Positions 1 to 9,686 are shown, counted from the stretch's first letter. The stretch is 64,000 nucleotides of DNA from a bacterium (GCA_037128595.1 JBAXWB010000001.1:124001-188000); one strand, 5' to 3'. Translations and numbers: made by a program. Notes: generated from the letters alone by a model not told the origin.

Positions 1-36
1 GTGATATTGGCGGAATGAACGGGAAGGTCAAAAAAT

Positions 37-1245
37 ATGAGCAAACAAATATTCAAGGTGGGAATTATAGGCGCAGGTAGCAGGGGAATAGAGACTTTTG
101 GAAAGACCATTACCGGGCGCCAAGATGCACAGGTCGTGGCCCTTTGTGACCCTAATCCGGTCCGTATGGAATTTGCCTCAAAAATGCTGGGCATTTTGCC
201 GAACTTTTATACTTCGGTTGAAGCCATGTTGGCTGCCGAAAGACTCGATGCGGTCGTGATCACCAGTCCGGACTACTGCCATGAAGCCAATGCGGTGGAG
301 GCGCTGAAGGGTGGAGTCAATGTGCTGATCGACAAGCCTCTGGCAACCACGGTCAATGGGTGCCAGGCTATCATGGGTGCCGCGGAAAAATCCGGAAAAA
401 CCATTATGATGGGGTTTAATTTGCGCCATCACGATGTGCTGAAAAGACTGAAGCAGCTGATTTCCGGCGGCGTCTTGGGGCGGATCTTCTTGATGGAGAA
501 TCGTGAATTCTATGATGGCGGCCGTACCTATATGTCGCGTTGGAACCGCCTGTATGCCAATAGCGGGGGCCTCTGGATTCATAAGGGGAGTCATGATTTC
601 GATGTCTTTAACTGGCTCCTGGATTTTCCGAAACCGGTCAAGGTCAGCGCCTTTGCCGGAATCGATGTGCTCAAGCCGCAATATATTCCGTTTGTGGTAA
701 AGCACGGTGTGCCGGTTGGGCCCACCTGCCGACAATGCCCGTATAGGGAAACGTGCCCGGATGTTTTCAAGATCGCCGATCTCCAGAACAGTGCCTGGAG
801 TGACCGCGCGTTGGCGGCCGATGGCTATGCCAAAGACCTCTGCATGTACACCTCCGTCAAGGACACCCATGACAATGGCATTGCCATGGTTGAGTATGAA
901 AACGGCGTTAAGGTCAGTCATCTCGAATGTTTTGTCACCTCCTTGAATGACCGCCTCTTCACGGTAGTCGGTGATCGCGGCCAGGCGGAAGTCAGCCTGG
1001 AGAAGCGGACGATACTCATCCGGCCGCGTTGGAGCCAGGAAGTGATCACGCACCAGATTCCCGAGGCACAAGGCGGGCATGGCGGAGCCGACCCCCTGCT
1101 GGTGGAGGCCTTTTTCAAGGTGCTCAAGGGCGAAGAAACGAACACCTCGACCACGGAACACGGCCTGTGGTCCACCGCCATCGGACAGGCGGCGGAAATC
1201 TCGCGTCGCGAAGAGCGTACCGTGAAAGTCGCCGAGTTATTCTAA
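37..1245 (+). CDS. Gfo/Idh/MocA family NAD(P)-dependent oxidoreductase
   Basis: Probable sugar or cyclitol dehydrogenase of the cytoplasm. The N-terminus has a Rossmann nucleotide-binding motif (GIIGAGSRG, residues 9-17). The family's Lys-Pro motif follows in the segment VLIDKPLATT near residue 97, and the rest fits the alpha/beta C-terminal domain. A Cys cluster C-x2-C-x5-C lies near residue 235; similar Cys clusters occur in one subgroup of this family. The start ATG has GGGAAGG nine bases upstream. The gene heads a same-strand run of glycan genes, which suggests it oxidises a released sugar. The exact substrate cannot be read from the sequence. Confidence 0.9.
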   Translation: MSKQIFKVGIIGAGSRGIETFGKTITGRQDAQVVALCDPNPVRMEFASKMLGILPNFYTSVEAMLAAERLDAVVITSPDYCHEANAVEALKGGVNVLIDKPLATTVNGCQAIMGAAEKSGKTIMMGFNLRHHDVLKRLKQLISGGVLGRIFLMENREFYDGGRTYMSRWNRLYANSGGLWIHKGSHDFDVFNWLLDFPKPVKVSAFAGIDVLKPQYIPFVVKHGVPVGPTCRQCPYRETCPDVFKIADLQNSAWSDRALAADGYAKDLCMYTSVKDTHDNGIAMVEYENGVKVSHLECFVTSLNDRLFTVVGDRGQAEVSLEKRTILIRPRWSQEVITHQIPEAQGGHGGADPLLVEAFFKVLKGEETNTSTTEHGLWSTAIGQAAEISRREERTVKVAELF

Positions 1246-1261
1246 GAAAGGTTGAATACCG

Positions 1262-3571
1262 GTGATAAACAAAACGAAGAGTGTCCTTTCGGCCATGGCG
1301 ATGGCTCTGATCGTGACTGGAACCGTTGTAACCGGTGAGGTCCGTCTGGCCGCCAAGGGCGAGGCCCTTTGCGTGATCGTCGTGCCGCCGGGTTCACTGG
1401 CAGGTGCGGGTGATGTATCGGTGAGGAGTCCGGCTGAACGCAAGGAGCGGCAGGCACTCTTCCGCGATTCCGTGGCCGACCTGGCCTTGTATCTTGGCAA
1501 AATCTCGGGTGCGAAGTTTGAGGTGGTCGAAGGGCTGCCGGCCGGGGACAAGCGGACGCCGATCTACATCGGCCCGGAGGCGCAGAAAGTGTTCGGGCCG
1601 GTCGGCAAGACCATGGCCGGGAAGTTTGCCTTCCGCGTGATAGCCGGGCGCAAGGGCGTGGGCCTCTATGGCGAATCGGAATATGGCACCAGTTACGCGA
1701 TCTATGAACTGCTGGGACGGTTGGGGTGTCGTTGGTATATGCCGTCGGAGATGGGTGAATGCATCCCCCAGACGGCCACTTTGGATCTTCCGGAGTCGGA
1801 TGTGGTTTTGGCGCCTGCGACGGAATACCGCGGGATGTGGGATGATACGGCTGATCATGATTTCCTCCGTCGTAACCGGTTGAACGGAAACCGTCTGGTC
1901 GGCGGACATGCGTTGGAAAGCTACGTTACCAAGGAACAGCGTGACGCCCATCCTGAATGGTGCCTGCTGGTCGGGGGCAAGCCACATCCCCTGTACCTGC
2001 GTTGGACGCGCCAGGATGTGGCTGATACCATCGCGGATAATATTATCCAGCGACTCGACAAAGACTATGCCACGTCGATCTCCCTGTCACCGGGCGACTA
2101 TGTGGTGCCTACTGATGATCCTGAAGAGATGAAGTTCGACCCTGTGCCCCGGGTCTGGGAGCCTGCCGCTAATCAGTGGTCGGTTTCTGATCGGCTGATC
2201 CTGCTTGCCAACCGGGTGGCTGAACGGGTTGGCAAGAAATATCCGGACGTGAAGTTTGTCCTCTATATCTACGTGAACTACTCCATGCCGCCGGTGAACC
2301 AGAAAGTGCATCCCAACGTGATTCCCGCGCTGGCGCCGATTGATTTCAACCGCCAGCATCCAATGACCTGGCCGAACCACCCCAACCAGATGTGGCTGAT
2401 GGATATCGTCCAGGGGTGGGGCAAGGCCGCGCCGCATGTGGCTTTCCGCGGTTATGGCTTCAACCTGGCGGAGTTGTCCGCGCCCAATCCCTATATCACC
2501 AAGTGGGGCACCGATATCTCGATTATGATGAGCAACAACTGCACCTACTGGATGCCCGAGACCAAGGGGGGGTGGGCCTCCATGTTGCCGGGGTATCAAC
2601 TGGGCATCCGTTTGACGTTTGATCCGACCCTGAAGCCGGACGCGGTGATTCAGGAGATGATGGAGCGGTTCTACGGGGCGGCCGCGGAGCCGATGACCCG
2701 TTACTGGTATCGCCTGGATCAGGCCTGGCTTAAGGCCAACGAGTATTCGGGTAGTGCCTTCAGCTATCTAAGGATATTCACGCCGGAGGTCATGAAAGAG
2801 TCCCGTGCGGCAGTGGATGAGGCGCTGTCCAAGTGTCGTACCATTCCCGAATACCAGCGGGTTCAGTTGGTGAACGAATCGCAGACCCTGTTCGAGCTGT
2901 TCATGAAGATGCGGCGGGACTGGGCGGCGGGGCGGCTGGAAGGGTTGGGCAAGGACATGGATCAATGGCGGGGCTCGCTGAACGACATGAGTCGACGCTA
3001 CAAGGCCCAGTTCGCGATCCACTGGATTACGCAGGAATATGTCGATAGCCAGTTTGGCATTGCATATTCGAATGCCAGCCAGGTGGCGAAGGCTATGTCG
3101 CCCCTGGCCCCGGCACTGATGAAGTGGAAGTACTGTTACGACAAGGATAAGAATGCCGAAACGTTGGGCTGGACGAAGCCGGAGTTTGATGACGCCGCCT
3201 GGAAGACCACCCATGTGGTGGAGGAGACGTGGTCCACGCTAGGACACCATAACACCATGGGACGGATGGCGTACCGGGTCAATGTGAACCTGACGGCCGT
3301 GCCGGTAGGCAAGAGAGCCTTCCTGTGGATCGGCTCCACGGATGGTACCGCCAAGGTTTTTGTGAATGGACAGCATGTGAAGTATGTCGTGCCGGGTAAG
3401 GGCGAGAGTCTGGACGCCTTTAACGGGTATTGTGATCCGGCGATGTTTGATGTCACCGCCGCAGTGAAGGCCGGAGTGAATCAACTGACGATCCTCTGCG
3501 AGCGCAAGTGGCTCAACGAGGTGGGTACGGGCGGCTTGATGGGGCCGGTGGTGCTGTTTCGGGATAAGTAA
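1262..3571 (+). CDS. Exported DUF4838-type protein, tandem copy 1
   Basis: 769 residues, GTG start with AAAGG upstream. A signal peptide (residues 1 to about 25, ending VVTG) suggests export. The N-terminal part resembles the small alpha/beta domain found before the barrel in alpha-glucuronidase and hexosaminidase families (YGTSYAIYELLGRLGCRWYMPSE, quoted in part: LGRLGCRWYMP). A DUF4838-like central region follows, and a C-terminal beta-sandwich (about 625-769) resembles a carbohydrate-binding jelly roll. The function is presumably glycan hydrolysis or binding, but no activity is firmly established for DUF4838. It is a close paralogue of the next gene, and part of the two genes is identical at DNA level. 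Confidence 0.8.
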   Translation: MINKTKSVLSAMAMALIVTGTVVTGEVRLAAKGEALCVIVVPPGSLAGAGDVSVRSPAERKERQALFRDSVADLALYLGKISGAKFEVVEGLPAGDKRTPIYIGPEAQKVFGPVGKTMAGKFAFRVIAGRKGVGLYGESEYGTSYAIYELLGRLGCRWYMPSEMGECIPQTATLDLPESDVVLAPATEYRGMWDDTADHDFLRRNRLNGNRLVGGHALESYVTKEQRDAHPEWCLLVGGKPHPLYLRWTRQDVADTIADNIIQRLDKDYATSISLSPGDYVVPTDDPEEMKFDPVPRVWEPAANQWSVSDRLILLANRVAERVGKKYPDVKFVLYIYVNYSMPPVNQKVHPNVIPALAPIDFNRQHPMTWPNHPNQMWLMDIVQGWGKAAPHVAFRGYGFNLAELSAPNPYITKWGTDISIMMSNNCTYWMPETKGGWASMLPGYQLGIRLTFDPTLKPDAVIQEMMERFYGAAAEPMTRYWYRLDQAWLKANEYSGSAFSYLRIFTPEVMKESRAAVDEALSKCRTIPEYQRVQLVNESQTLFELFMKMRRDWAAGRLEGLGKDMDQWRGSLNDMSRRYKAQFAIHWITQEYVDSQFGIAYSNASQVAKAMSPLAPALMKWKYCYDKDKNAETLGWTKPEFDDAAWKTTHVVEETWSTLGHHNTMGRMAYRVNVNLTAVPVGKRAFLWIGSTDGTAKVFVNGQHVKYVVPGKGESLDAFNGYCDPAMFDVTAAVKAGVNQLTILCERKWLNEVGTGGLMGPVVLFRDK

Positions 3572-3598
3572 GTGGGACTGATTTTGGAGAAAAGTTTC

Positions 3599-3667
3599 TT
3601 AATCGAAATCTTAATCATAATCTTAATCTCTCGGAAGGATTACGATTAAGATTGCGATTAGGATTAC
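3599..3667. repeat. Hexamer-built imperfect hairpin, copy 1
   Basis: Five NNAATC hexamers (3599-3628) are followed by a 9-base loop (TCTCGGAAG) and five GATTNN hexamers (3638-3667). Every hexamer pairs at its AATC/GATT core, so the arms form a 30-bp imperfect stem. It lies between the two DUF4838 genes. A shorter, perfect relative sits in the next intergenic gap. Confidence 0.85.
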
Positions 3668-3717
3668 GAAGTAGGACTGGATGATGTCGTGTTGGTTTAG
3701 AGAAAGGTGAAATACAG

Positions 3718-6018
3718 ATGAGCAAAGTAAAAACTGTCGTTTCGGCCATGGTGATGGCCCTGATCGTGACTGGAACCGTTGTAGCCGGGGAAGTGAGACT
3801 GGCCGCCAAGGGCGAGGCCCGTTGTGTGATCGTCGTGGCGCCGGGTTCACTGGCCGGGGAAGGGGATGCCAAGATCCGGAGTCTGGCAGAGCGGAAGGAA
3901 CGGCAACTCCTGTTTCGTGAGTCCGTAGCCGATCTCGCTATTTATCTTGGCAAGATGTCAGGTGCGAAGTTTGAGGTGGTCGAAGGGTTGCCGGCCGGGG
4001 ACAAGCGGACGCCGATCTACATCGGCGCGGAGGCGCAGAAGGTGTTCGGGCCGGTAGGAAAGACCATGGCTGGGAAATTTGCCTTCCGCGTGGTGGCCGG
4101 GCGCAAGGGCGTGGGCCTCTATGGCGAATCGGAATATGGCACCAGTTACGCGATCTATGAACTGCTGGGACGGTTGGGGTGTCGTTGGTATATGCCGTCG
4201 GAGATGGGGGAATGCATCCCCCAGGCGGCCACGTTGGAACTTCCTGAACTGGATGTGGCCTTGGCGCCTGCGACGGAATACCGCGGGATGTGGGATGACA
4301 CGGCTGATCATGATTTCCTCCGTCGTAACCGCATGAATGGAAACTTGTTGGCCTCCAATCAACTGGGGTTGGAAAACTGTATTTCAAAGGAGCAATTGGC
4401 CGCACATCCCGAATGGCAACTGCAGGTCAATGGCAAGCCCTCCGGATACTTGAAGTGGACGCGCCAGGATATCGCCGATGCCGTCGCGGATACCATTATC
4501 CAGCGGCTCGACAAGGACTACACACCCACAGTATCATTGACCCCCGGCGATTATGTGGTGCCTACCGACGATCCTGAAGAGGTTCTGGCTGATCCCGTGC
4601 CGCGGGTCTGGGAGCCTGCCGCCAATAAATGGTCAATCACGGATCGACTGGTCCTGCTGGCCAACCGTGTAGCCGAAAAGGTGGGGAAGAAATACCCTGA
4701 TGTGCGTTTCGGGGTGCTGATGTATGTCAATTACTCCATGCCGCCGATGAAGTACAAGGTGCACCCGAATGTCATTCCTGTAATTTCCCCGATCGATTTC
4801 AATCGTCAGCATCCAATGACCTGGCCGAACCACCCCAATCAGACCTGGTTGCTGGATATGGTGAAAGGGTGGGGAAAGATTTCGCCGCGCATGGGCTATT
4901 ACTACTACGGGATGAATCTGGCGGAGTTGTCCGCGCCCAATCCGTTCATTACCAAGTGGGGGACGGACATCCCGATCATCATGAGCAACCACTGCACCTA
5001 CTGGATGCCCGAGACCAAGGGGGGCTGGGCCTCCATGTTGCCGGGCTATCAACTGGGAATCCGCCTGACGTTTGACCCGACCCTGAAGCCGGACGCGGTG
5101 ATCCAGGAGATGATGGAGCGGTTCTATGGACCGGCGGCGGAGCCGATGAGCCGATACTGGCATGTCATGGATCGGGCCTGGGTGGACGCTAATGAGTATT
5201 CCGGTAGCGCGTTCGGATATCTGAGGATGTTCACGCCCGAGGTGATGAAGCAGGCCCGGGCGGCGGTGGATGAGGCGCTGTCCAAGTGCCGCACTATTCC
5301 CGAATACCAGCGGGTTCAGTTGGTGAACGAATCGCAGACCCTGTTCGAGCTGTTCATGAAGATGCGGCGGGACTGGGCGGCGGGGCGGCTGGAAGGGTTG
5401 GGCAAGGACATGGATCAATGGCGGGGCTCGCTGAACGACATGAGTCGACGCTACAAGGCCCAGTTCGCGATCCACTGGATTACGCAGGAATATGTCGATA
5501 GCCAGTTTGGCATTGCGTATTCGAATGCCAGCCAGGTGGCGAAGTCGATGTCGCCACTGGCTCCGGCACTGGTGAAGTGGAAATACTGTTACGATAAGGA
5601 TAAGAATGCCGAAACGCTGGGCTGGACAAAGCCGGAGTTTGATGATGCCGCCTGGAAGACCACCCATGTGGTGGAGGAGACGTGGTCGACGCTAGGACAC
5701 CACAACACCATGGGACGGATGGCGTATCGGGTCAATGTGAACCTGGCATCTGTTCCGGCCGGGAAGAAGGTCTTCCTGTGGATTGGTTCCAACGATGGTA
5801 CCGCCAAGGTATTTGTGAACGGGCAGCATGTGAAGTATAACGAAAAAGGTGAATTGAAAGATGTCTTTAACGGATATTGTCAACCGGCAATGTTTGATGT
5901 CACCGCCGTGGTGAAGGCCGGAGCCAATCAGCTGACGATCCTCTGTGAGCGCCAGTGGCTCAATGAGTTGGGGACGGGTGGCTTGATGGGGCCGGTGGTG
6001 ATGTTCCGGGATAAGTAA
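3718..6018 (+). CDS. Exported DUF4838-type protein, tandem copy 2
   Basis: 766 residues with the same plan as the upstream copy: signal peptide (ending VVAG near residue 24), N-terminal alpha/beta domain, DUF4838-like core and C-terminal beta-sandwich. The ATG has AGAAAGGTG upstream. The copies diverge in the middle (for instance around residues 210-330) but are almost identical at DNA level over 5296-5544. Neither copy has the Cys-x-Cys-x2-Cys motif seen in the third, lipoprotein paralogue at 15197. Probably a secreted glycan-active protein; the substrate is unknown. Confidence 0.8.
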   Translation: MSKVKTVVSAMVMALIVTGTVVAGEVRLAAKGEARCVIVVAPGSLAGEGDAKIRSLAERKERQLLFRESVADLAIYLGKMSGAKFEVVEGLPAGDKRTPIYIGAEAQKVFGPVGKTMAGKFAFRVVAGRKGVGLYGESEYGTSYAIYELLGRLGCRWYMPSEMGECIPQAATLELPELDVALAPATEYRGMWDDTADHDFLRRNRMNGNLLASNQLGLENCISKEQLAAHPEWQLQVNGKPSGYLKWTRQDIADAVADTIIQRLDKDYTPTVSLTPGDYVVPTDDPEEVLADPVPRVWEPAANKWSITDRLVLLANRVAEKVGKKYPDVRFGVLMYVNYSMPPMKYKVHPNVIPVISPIDFNRQHPMTWPNHPNQTWLLDMVKGWGKISPRMGYYYYGMNLAELSAPNPFITKWGTDIPIIMSNHCTYWMPETKGGWASMLPGYQLGIRLTFDPTLKPDAVIQEMMERFYGPAAEPMSRYWHVMDRAWVDANEYSGSAFGYLRMFTPEVMKQARAAVDEALSKCRTIPEYQRVQLVNESQTLFELFMKMRRDWAAGRLEGLGKDMDQWRGSLNDMSRRYKAQFAIHWITQEYVDSQFGIAYSNASQVAKSMSPLAPALVKWKYCYDKDKNAETLGWTKPEFDDAAWKTTHVVEETWSTLGHHNTMGRMAYRVNVNLASVPAGKKVFLWIGSNDGTAKVFVNGQHVKYNEKGELKDVFNGYCQPAMFDVTAVVKAGANQLTILCERQWLNELGTGGLMGPVVMFRDK

Positions 6019-6045
6019 GAAGGCCTATTTTGGGCGAATAGTTTT

Positions 6046-6098
6046 CTTAATCATAATCGTAATCCCTCCGAGAGATTAAGATTACGATTATGATTAAG
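6046..6098. repeat. Hexamer-built perfect hairpin, copy 2
   Basis: The left arm 6046-6064 (C plus TTAATC, ATAATC, GTAATC) is the exact reverse complement of 6080-6098, giving a 19-bp perfect stem. The 15-base loop contains one extra GATTAA unit. It ends 13 bases before the next start codon, so it could affect message stability or ribosome access. Confidence 0.9.
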
Positions 6099-6111
6099 AA
6101 GGAAAGATACA

Positions 6112-7575
6112 ATGAGTACCTTTGATCGAAGCAAAGTGCCTGAGCCGGTGTTGTGCCAGCATGGCGAGTGGATTGACATGTACTGGAAGGCGCTCGAGAT
6201 GGGGCTCGGCAATGTCGAGCACCCAACAAAAAAGGGCTGGAAGTCGCAGATGTGTTGCATGCCCGGGTCTGGCAACATCTGGCAGTGGGACAGTTGCTTC
6301 ATGGCGATGTTCTCCAAGTACATGCCGGGAGTGATGCCGGGCTACAACAACCTCGATAACCTCTACAGGATGCAGGATAAGCGCGGCTACATCAGCATGG
6401 CGTACATTATTGAGAAGGAGAAAGAGGCCTACGGCGAACTCATTAACCCCCCTCTTTACGCCTGGGCCGAGTGGCAATACTACCGGTCGACCGGCGACAA
6501 GGTCCGTCTCGCCCGCTGCCTACCTGTGCTGGTGAAGTTGTATGACTGGCTGAAGGCGAACCGGCGGCGCGACGAGATCGGCCTGTATTGGTTTGAGGTG
6601 CCCGGCGCCAGCGGCATGGATAACTCGCCGCGTGGCGGGCACTACCGCAACGGCAGCGGCATGGCTCATGTGGATCTCAGCGCCCAGCAGGCGCTGTCGG
6701 CGGGTTACCTCGCGCAGATGGCGACGGCGTTGGGTAAAAAACAACTCGCCGCCCGGTTCGAGACCGAACGTACCGACCTTGGCGAAAAGATCAACTCCAT
6801 CATGTGGAGCGAAAAGACCGGCTTCTATCATGATATTTTCAATGATGACTACCGGTACAAGAACATCATCAACTCCAAGACCGTGGCCGGGTTCTGGCCG
6901 TTGCTGGCTGGCATTGCCACCCATGGGCGGGCGGATCGCCTGATCGAGCATCTGCTGAATCCCGCCGAGTTCTGGCGCAAGCACCCGGTGCCGAGCCTCT
7001 CGGCGGATGACCCGAACTATGATTCGCTGGGGGCGTACTGGCGTGGTGGTGTCTGGGCGCCGACCAACTACATGGTCGTCAAGGGGCTCGAACGGTACGG
7101 ACGGCGCGATCTGGCGTACGAGCTGGCGGTCAAGCACATGGAGAATCTCTGCGAGGTGTGGACCGGGTTCGGCCCGGCATCGTTGTGGGAGTGCTATAGT
7201 CCGGACTTGAACCGCCCTGGAACAGCGAAAGAGGGGGAGTTGTCCCGGAGTGGATTCGTGGGCTGGACCGGATTGGGGCCGGTTGCCATGCTGATCGAGG
7301 ATATTCTCGGGGTGGATGTCGATGTTCCCGCCAACACGATCACGTTGCGGCCCTGCTTGTTGGAGGAGCACGGGATCAGGCGGCTGGCATTCGGCAAGGG
7401 CCATGTTGACTTGATTTGCGCGAGCCGGCCATCACGGGAAACCGCGCCGACCATCAAGGTGTCGAGCACGGTGCCATTTAAGCTTCGGGTCGAGTGGGTG
7501 CAACGCAAGGCCGAAAAAAGCATTTCTATTGGCGATTGCATATTTGTCTCGGGGAAGCGGGAGGAGTTAAAATGA
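6112..7575 (+). CDS. (alpha/alpha)6-barrel glycoside hydrolase, GH63/GH37-like
   Basis: 487 residues, no signal peptide, so probably cytoplasmic. Trehalase/glucosidase-like motifs are visible in order: NIWQWDSCFMAM near 60, a PPLYAWAEWQYYRSTGD stretch near 110, DNSPRGG near 175, YWRGGVWAPTNY near 305, and a C-terminal ECYSPD...GFVGWTG region. These fit MGH1-like/GH63-type enzymes acting on alpha-linked sugars. AGAAGGAAAG precedes the ATG. Its stop overlaps the next start (ATGA), so the two are translationally coupled. Confidence 0.75.
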   Translation: MSTFDRSKVPEPVLCQHGEWIDMYWKALEMGLGNVEHPTKKGWKSQMCCMPGSGNIWQWDSCFMAMFSKYMPGVMPGYNNLDNLYRMQDKRGYISMAYIIEKEKEAYGELINPPLYAWAEWQYYRSTGDKVRLARCLPVLVKLYDWLKANRRRDEIGLYWFEVPGASGMDNSPRGGHYRNGSGMAHVDLSAQQALSAGYLAQMATALGKKQLAARFETERTDLGEKINSIMWSEKTGFYHDIFNDDYRYKNIINSKTVAGFWPLLAGIATHGRADRLIEHLLNPAEFWRKHPVPSLSADDPNYDSLGAYWRGGVWAPTNYMVVKGLERYGRRDLAYELAVKHMENLCEVWTGFGPASLWECYSPDLNRPGTAKEGELSRSGFVGWTGLGPVAMLIEDILGVDVDVPANTITLRPCLLEEHGIRRLAFGKGHVDLICASRPSRETAPTIKVSSTVPFKLRVEWVQRKAEKSISIGDCIFVSGKREELK

Positions 7576-8189
7576 GGTTTTGTTATTTCGGGGACAGCAT
7601 ATCAGTCCATTACGGGCCTTATCTTGAAACCTACCTGTGCGGGAGCGCTGCGGGTTCACGAATGGAAGGCGCGGCGGAAGCGCTGTCGAATCTCGACACG
7701 CCGCAGGGAACGAATACCGGCGATTCGTCCATGCTGCTGGCGTTTTTCAAGAACAAGGCGGAATCGGGCGGGATTGACAGCGACCTCCTGCTTTTCAACT
7801 GCGGGCTGCACGACATCAAGACGGATCCGGTGACGGGGGCCAAGCAGATTCCGCTTCCGCAATACCGCGAGAACCTCAAGGCTATTCTGGGCGTTTTGGC
7901 GGGGATGAAGCCCCGGCCGGTTTGGATTCGAACCACGCCCTGTGACGAAGCGGTGCACAATCATGCAGGTTCGACCTTTCTGCGCTTTTCAGCCGACGGC
8001 GTAGCCTACAATCAGGCCGCTGATCAAATCATGGCGGAGGCCGGGATTCCAGTGATCGATTTGTATACCTTCACCCTCAACCTCGGGTCCGAACTCTATT
8101 GCGACCATGTGCATTTCCATGAGCACATTCGCGAGAAGCAGGCGGCTTACCTTGCCGGGTGGCTGGCGGCGTTTGTCTTGAAGGCGTAA
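7572..8189 (+). CDS. SGNH/GDSL-type hydrolase (esterase)
   Basis: 205 residues. The ATG at 7572 overlaps the upstream stop, and this start places the catalytic GDS motif at residues 7-9 as is usual for the family. Block V appears as CDHVHFHEH near the C-terminus, supplying the Asp/His pair. An oxyanion Asn lies in LLFNCGLHD. It may remove acetyl or other ester groups from glycans. No signal peptide is seen. An in-frame GTG exists further upstream, but it would add 26 residues overlapping the previous gene. Confidence 0.8.
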   Translation: MRFCYFGDSISVHYGPYLETYLCGSAAGSRMEGAAEALSNLDTPQGTNTGDSSMLLAFFKNKAESGGIDSDLLLFNCGLHDIKTDPVTGAKQIPLPQYRENLKAILGVLAGMKPRPVWIRTTPCDEAVHNHAGSTFLRFSADGVAYNQAADQIMAEAGIPVIDLYTFTLNLGSELYCDHVHFHEHIREKQAAYLAGWLAAFVLKA

Positions 8190-8216
8190 TCAGGGCCTGA
8201 AGGGAAACAATTTTCT

Positions 8217-9686
8217 GTGACTATGCTCAAAATCTCTTCAATGATGAACATGATTGTGAACCGTGTGAACCGGCGGTCGGGATCTCACGCTGAACCGCGC
8301 GCTTACACCTGCGGCACCCTTCGCTACACGACCTTCGGGCTGGTCATGGTGTTCTTCTGGCTCCTGTGGGGCGACTTCACCATGAGCCTCATGGAGACGG
8401 TGCTGCCCTCGATCCTGCCCCTGCAACTCAAGGCGCTTGGCGCGCCCAACATGGTCATGAGTGTGTTCCTGGTGACCGTGCCCAGTGTCATGAACTTCTT
8501 TGTCAATCCGGTTATCAGTTTTCGAAGTGACCGGCACCGGGGGCCCTTGGGGCGGCGGATTCCTTTCTTGCTGGCGCCCACACCGTTCATTACCGTCGTG
8601 CTTGTGGCCATTGCCTTTGCGCCTGAAATCGGTACCTGGGTGCATGGGCTGATGGCGGGACACGGGGGCTTTGGGAAGAACACCGTCATCATCGGCATGA
8701 TCGGGCTGCTGCTCGTCATCTTCCAGTTCTTCAACATGTTCATCTCGTCGGTTTACTATTATCTTTTCAACGATATGGTGCCGGCGGCCTATCTGGCGCG
8801 TTTCATGGCCGCGTTCCGGGTAGTAGGGACATTGGCGGGAATGACCTTTAATTATTTCGTTTTCCCCCATGCCCAGACGCACATGCGGTTTATTTTCCTG
8901 GGTGCGGCAGTCCTCTATTTCGTCGGGTTCATGTCCATGTGTTTCGGCCTGAAGGAAGGAAAATATCCCCCGCCGACTTCCCTAGTGGGGAACAAGACGG
9001 GGCTATTGGCCAGTTTTGAGACCTATTTCCGAGAATGTTTCACCCATCCCTACTATTTGAATATGTTTGCGATGTCGTCGGCGGGGCAGGTGGCCGGTGC
9101 TTGTGGTTTCGTGGGAACGCTGTTCTATCTCCATCTGGGGATCTCATTGGAACAGTTGGGTAAGTTCAATACCTGGATGGCGATTCCGGGATTACTGCTC
9201 ATGGTGCCGATGGGGATGTTGAGTGATCGGGTTCACCCGGTACGGGTGCTGGTCGGGCTCGGGTTCTTTGGGCCGATCATGGCGATCGCATCCTTCTTCT
9301 TTGTCCATGATTTCAGGAGTATCATCATCTTGACGCTGATTGCATTTCCCATCGCCCAGTTACAAGGGGCGGCGACCATGCCCTTGAATTGGCTGCTGTT
9401 CCCCAAGGATCAGTTTGGCCAGTTCGGCTCGGCGGATGCAATGGCACGTTCCATCGTCACGATTGTCGGCAGTGTGGTGGCGGGACTCTTCCTGGACTTC
9501 ATGAAGCGACTCTATCACGGGGATGAGGAATACTATCGCTGGATGTACATCTGGTCCGCGGTTTTTGCATCGATCAGTTACTTCTTCCTGTGGCGCGTTT
9601 ATAAGGGCTGGAAGGCGCACGGGGGGCTAAAGAATTACAAGGCGCCGCGTGTTGAGCACAGCGGGACCACGAGATCGATTATGTGA
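8217..9686 (+). CDS. MFS transporter, GPH/sugar-cation symporter-like
   Basis: 489 residues with about 12 hydrophobic segments. The loop after the second membrane segment holds the motif SFRSDRHRGPLGRRIPFLL, typical of glycoside-pentoside-hexuronide and SUT-like sugar symporters. It probably imports a mono- or oligosaccharide released by the neighbouring hydrolases. The start is uncertain: GTG 8217 has AGGGAAA at suitable spacing, while ATG 8223 or 8238 are alternatives. It follows the SGNH gene by 27 bases and is likely co-transcribed. Confidence 0.85.
   Translation: MTMLKISSMMNMIVNRVNRRSGSHAEPRAYTCGTLRYTTFGLVMVFFWLLWGDFTMSLMETVLPSILPLQLKALGAPNMVMSVFLVTVPSVMNFFVNPVISFRSDRHRGPLGRRIPFLLAPTPFITVVLVAIAFAPEIGTWVHGLMAGHGGFGKNTVIIGMIGLLLVIFQFFNMFISSVYYYLFNDMVPAAYLARFMAAFRVVGTLAGMTFNYFVFPHAQTHMRFIFLGAAVLYFVGFMSMCFGLKEGKYPPPTSLVGNKTGLLASFETYFRECFTHPYYLNMFAMSSAGQVAGACGFVGTLFYLHLGISLEQLGKFNTWMAIPGLLLMVPMGMLSDRVHPVRVLVGLGFFGPIMAIASFFFVHDFRSIIILTLIAFPIAQLQGAATMPLNWLLFPKDQFGQFGSADAMARSIVTIVGSVVAGLFLDFMKRLYHGDEEYYRWMYIWSAVFASISYFFLWRVYKGWKAHGGLKNYKAPRVEHSGTTRSIM

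Noticed and set aside
178-1161. A 327-codon minus-strand frame inside the oxidoreductase gene
   Set aside because: Antisense of a well-supported gene; the product has no recognisable motif.
4633-5667. A 344-codon open frame on the minus strand across DUF4838 copy 2
   Set aside because: It lies wholly inside the plus-strand gene, shows His/Arg/Pro-rich shadow composition, and a matching but shorter shadow occurs in copy 1. No ribosome site.
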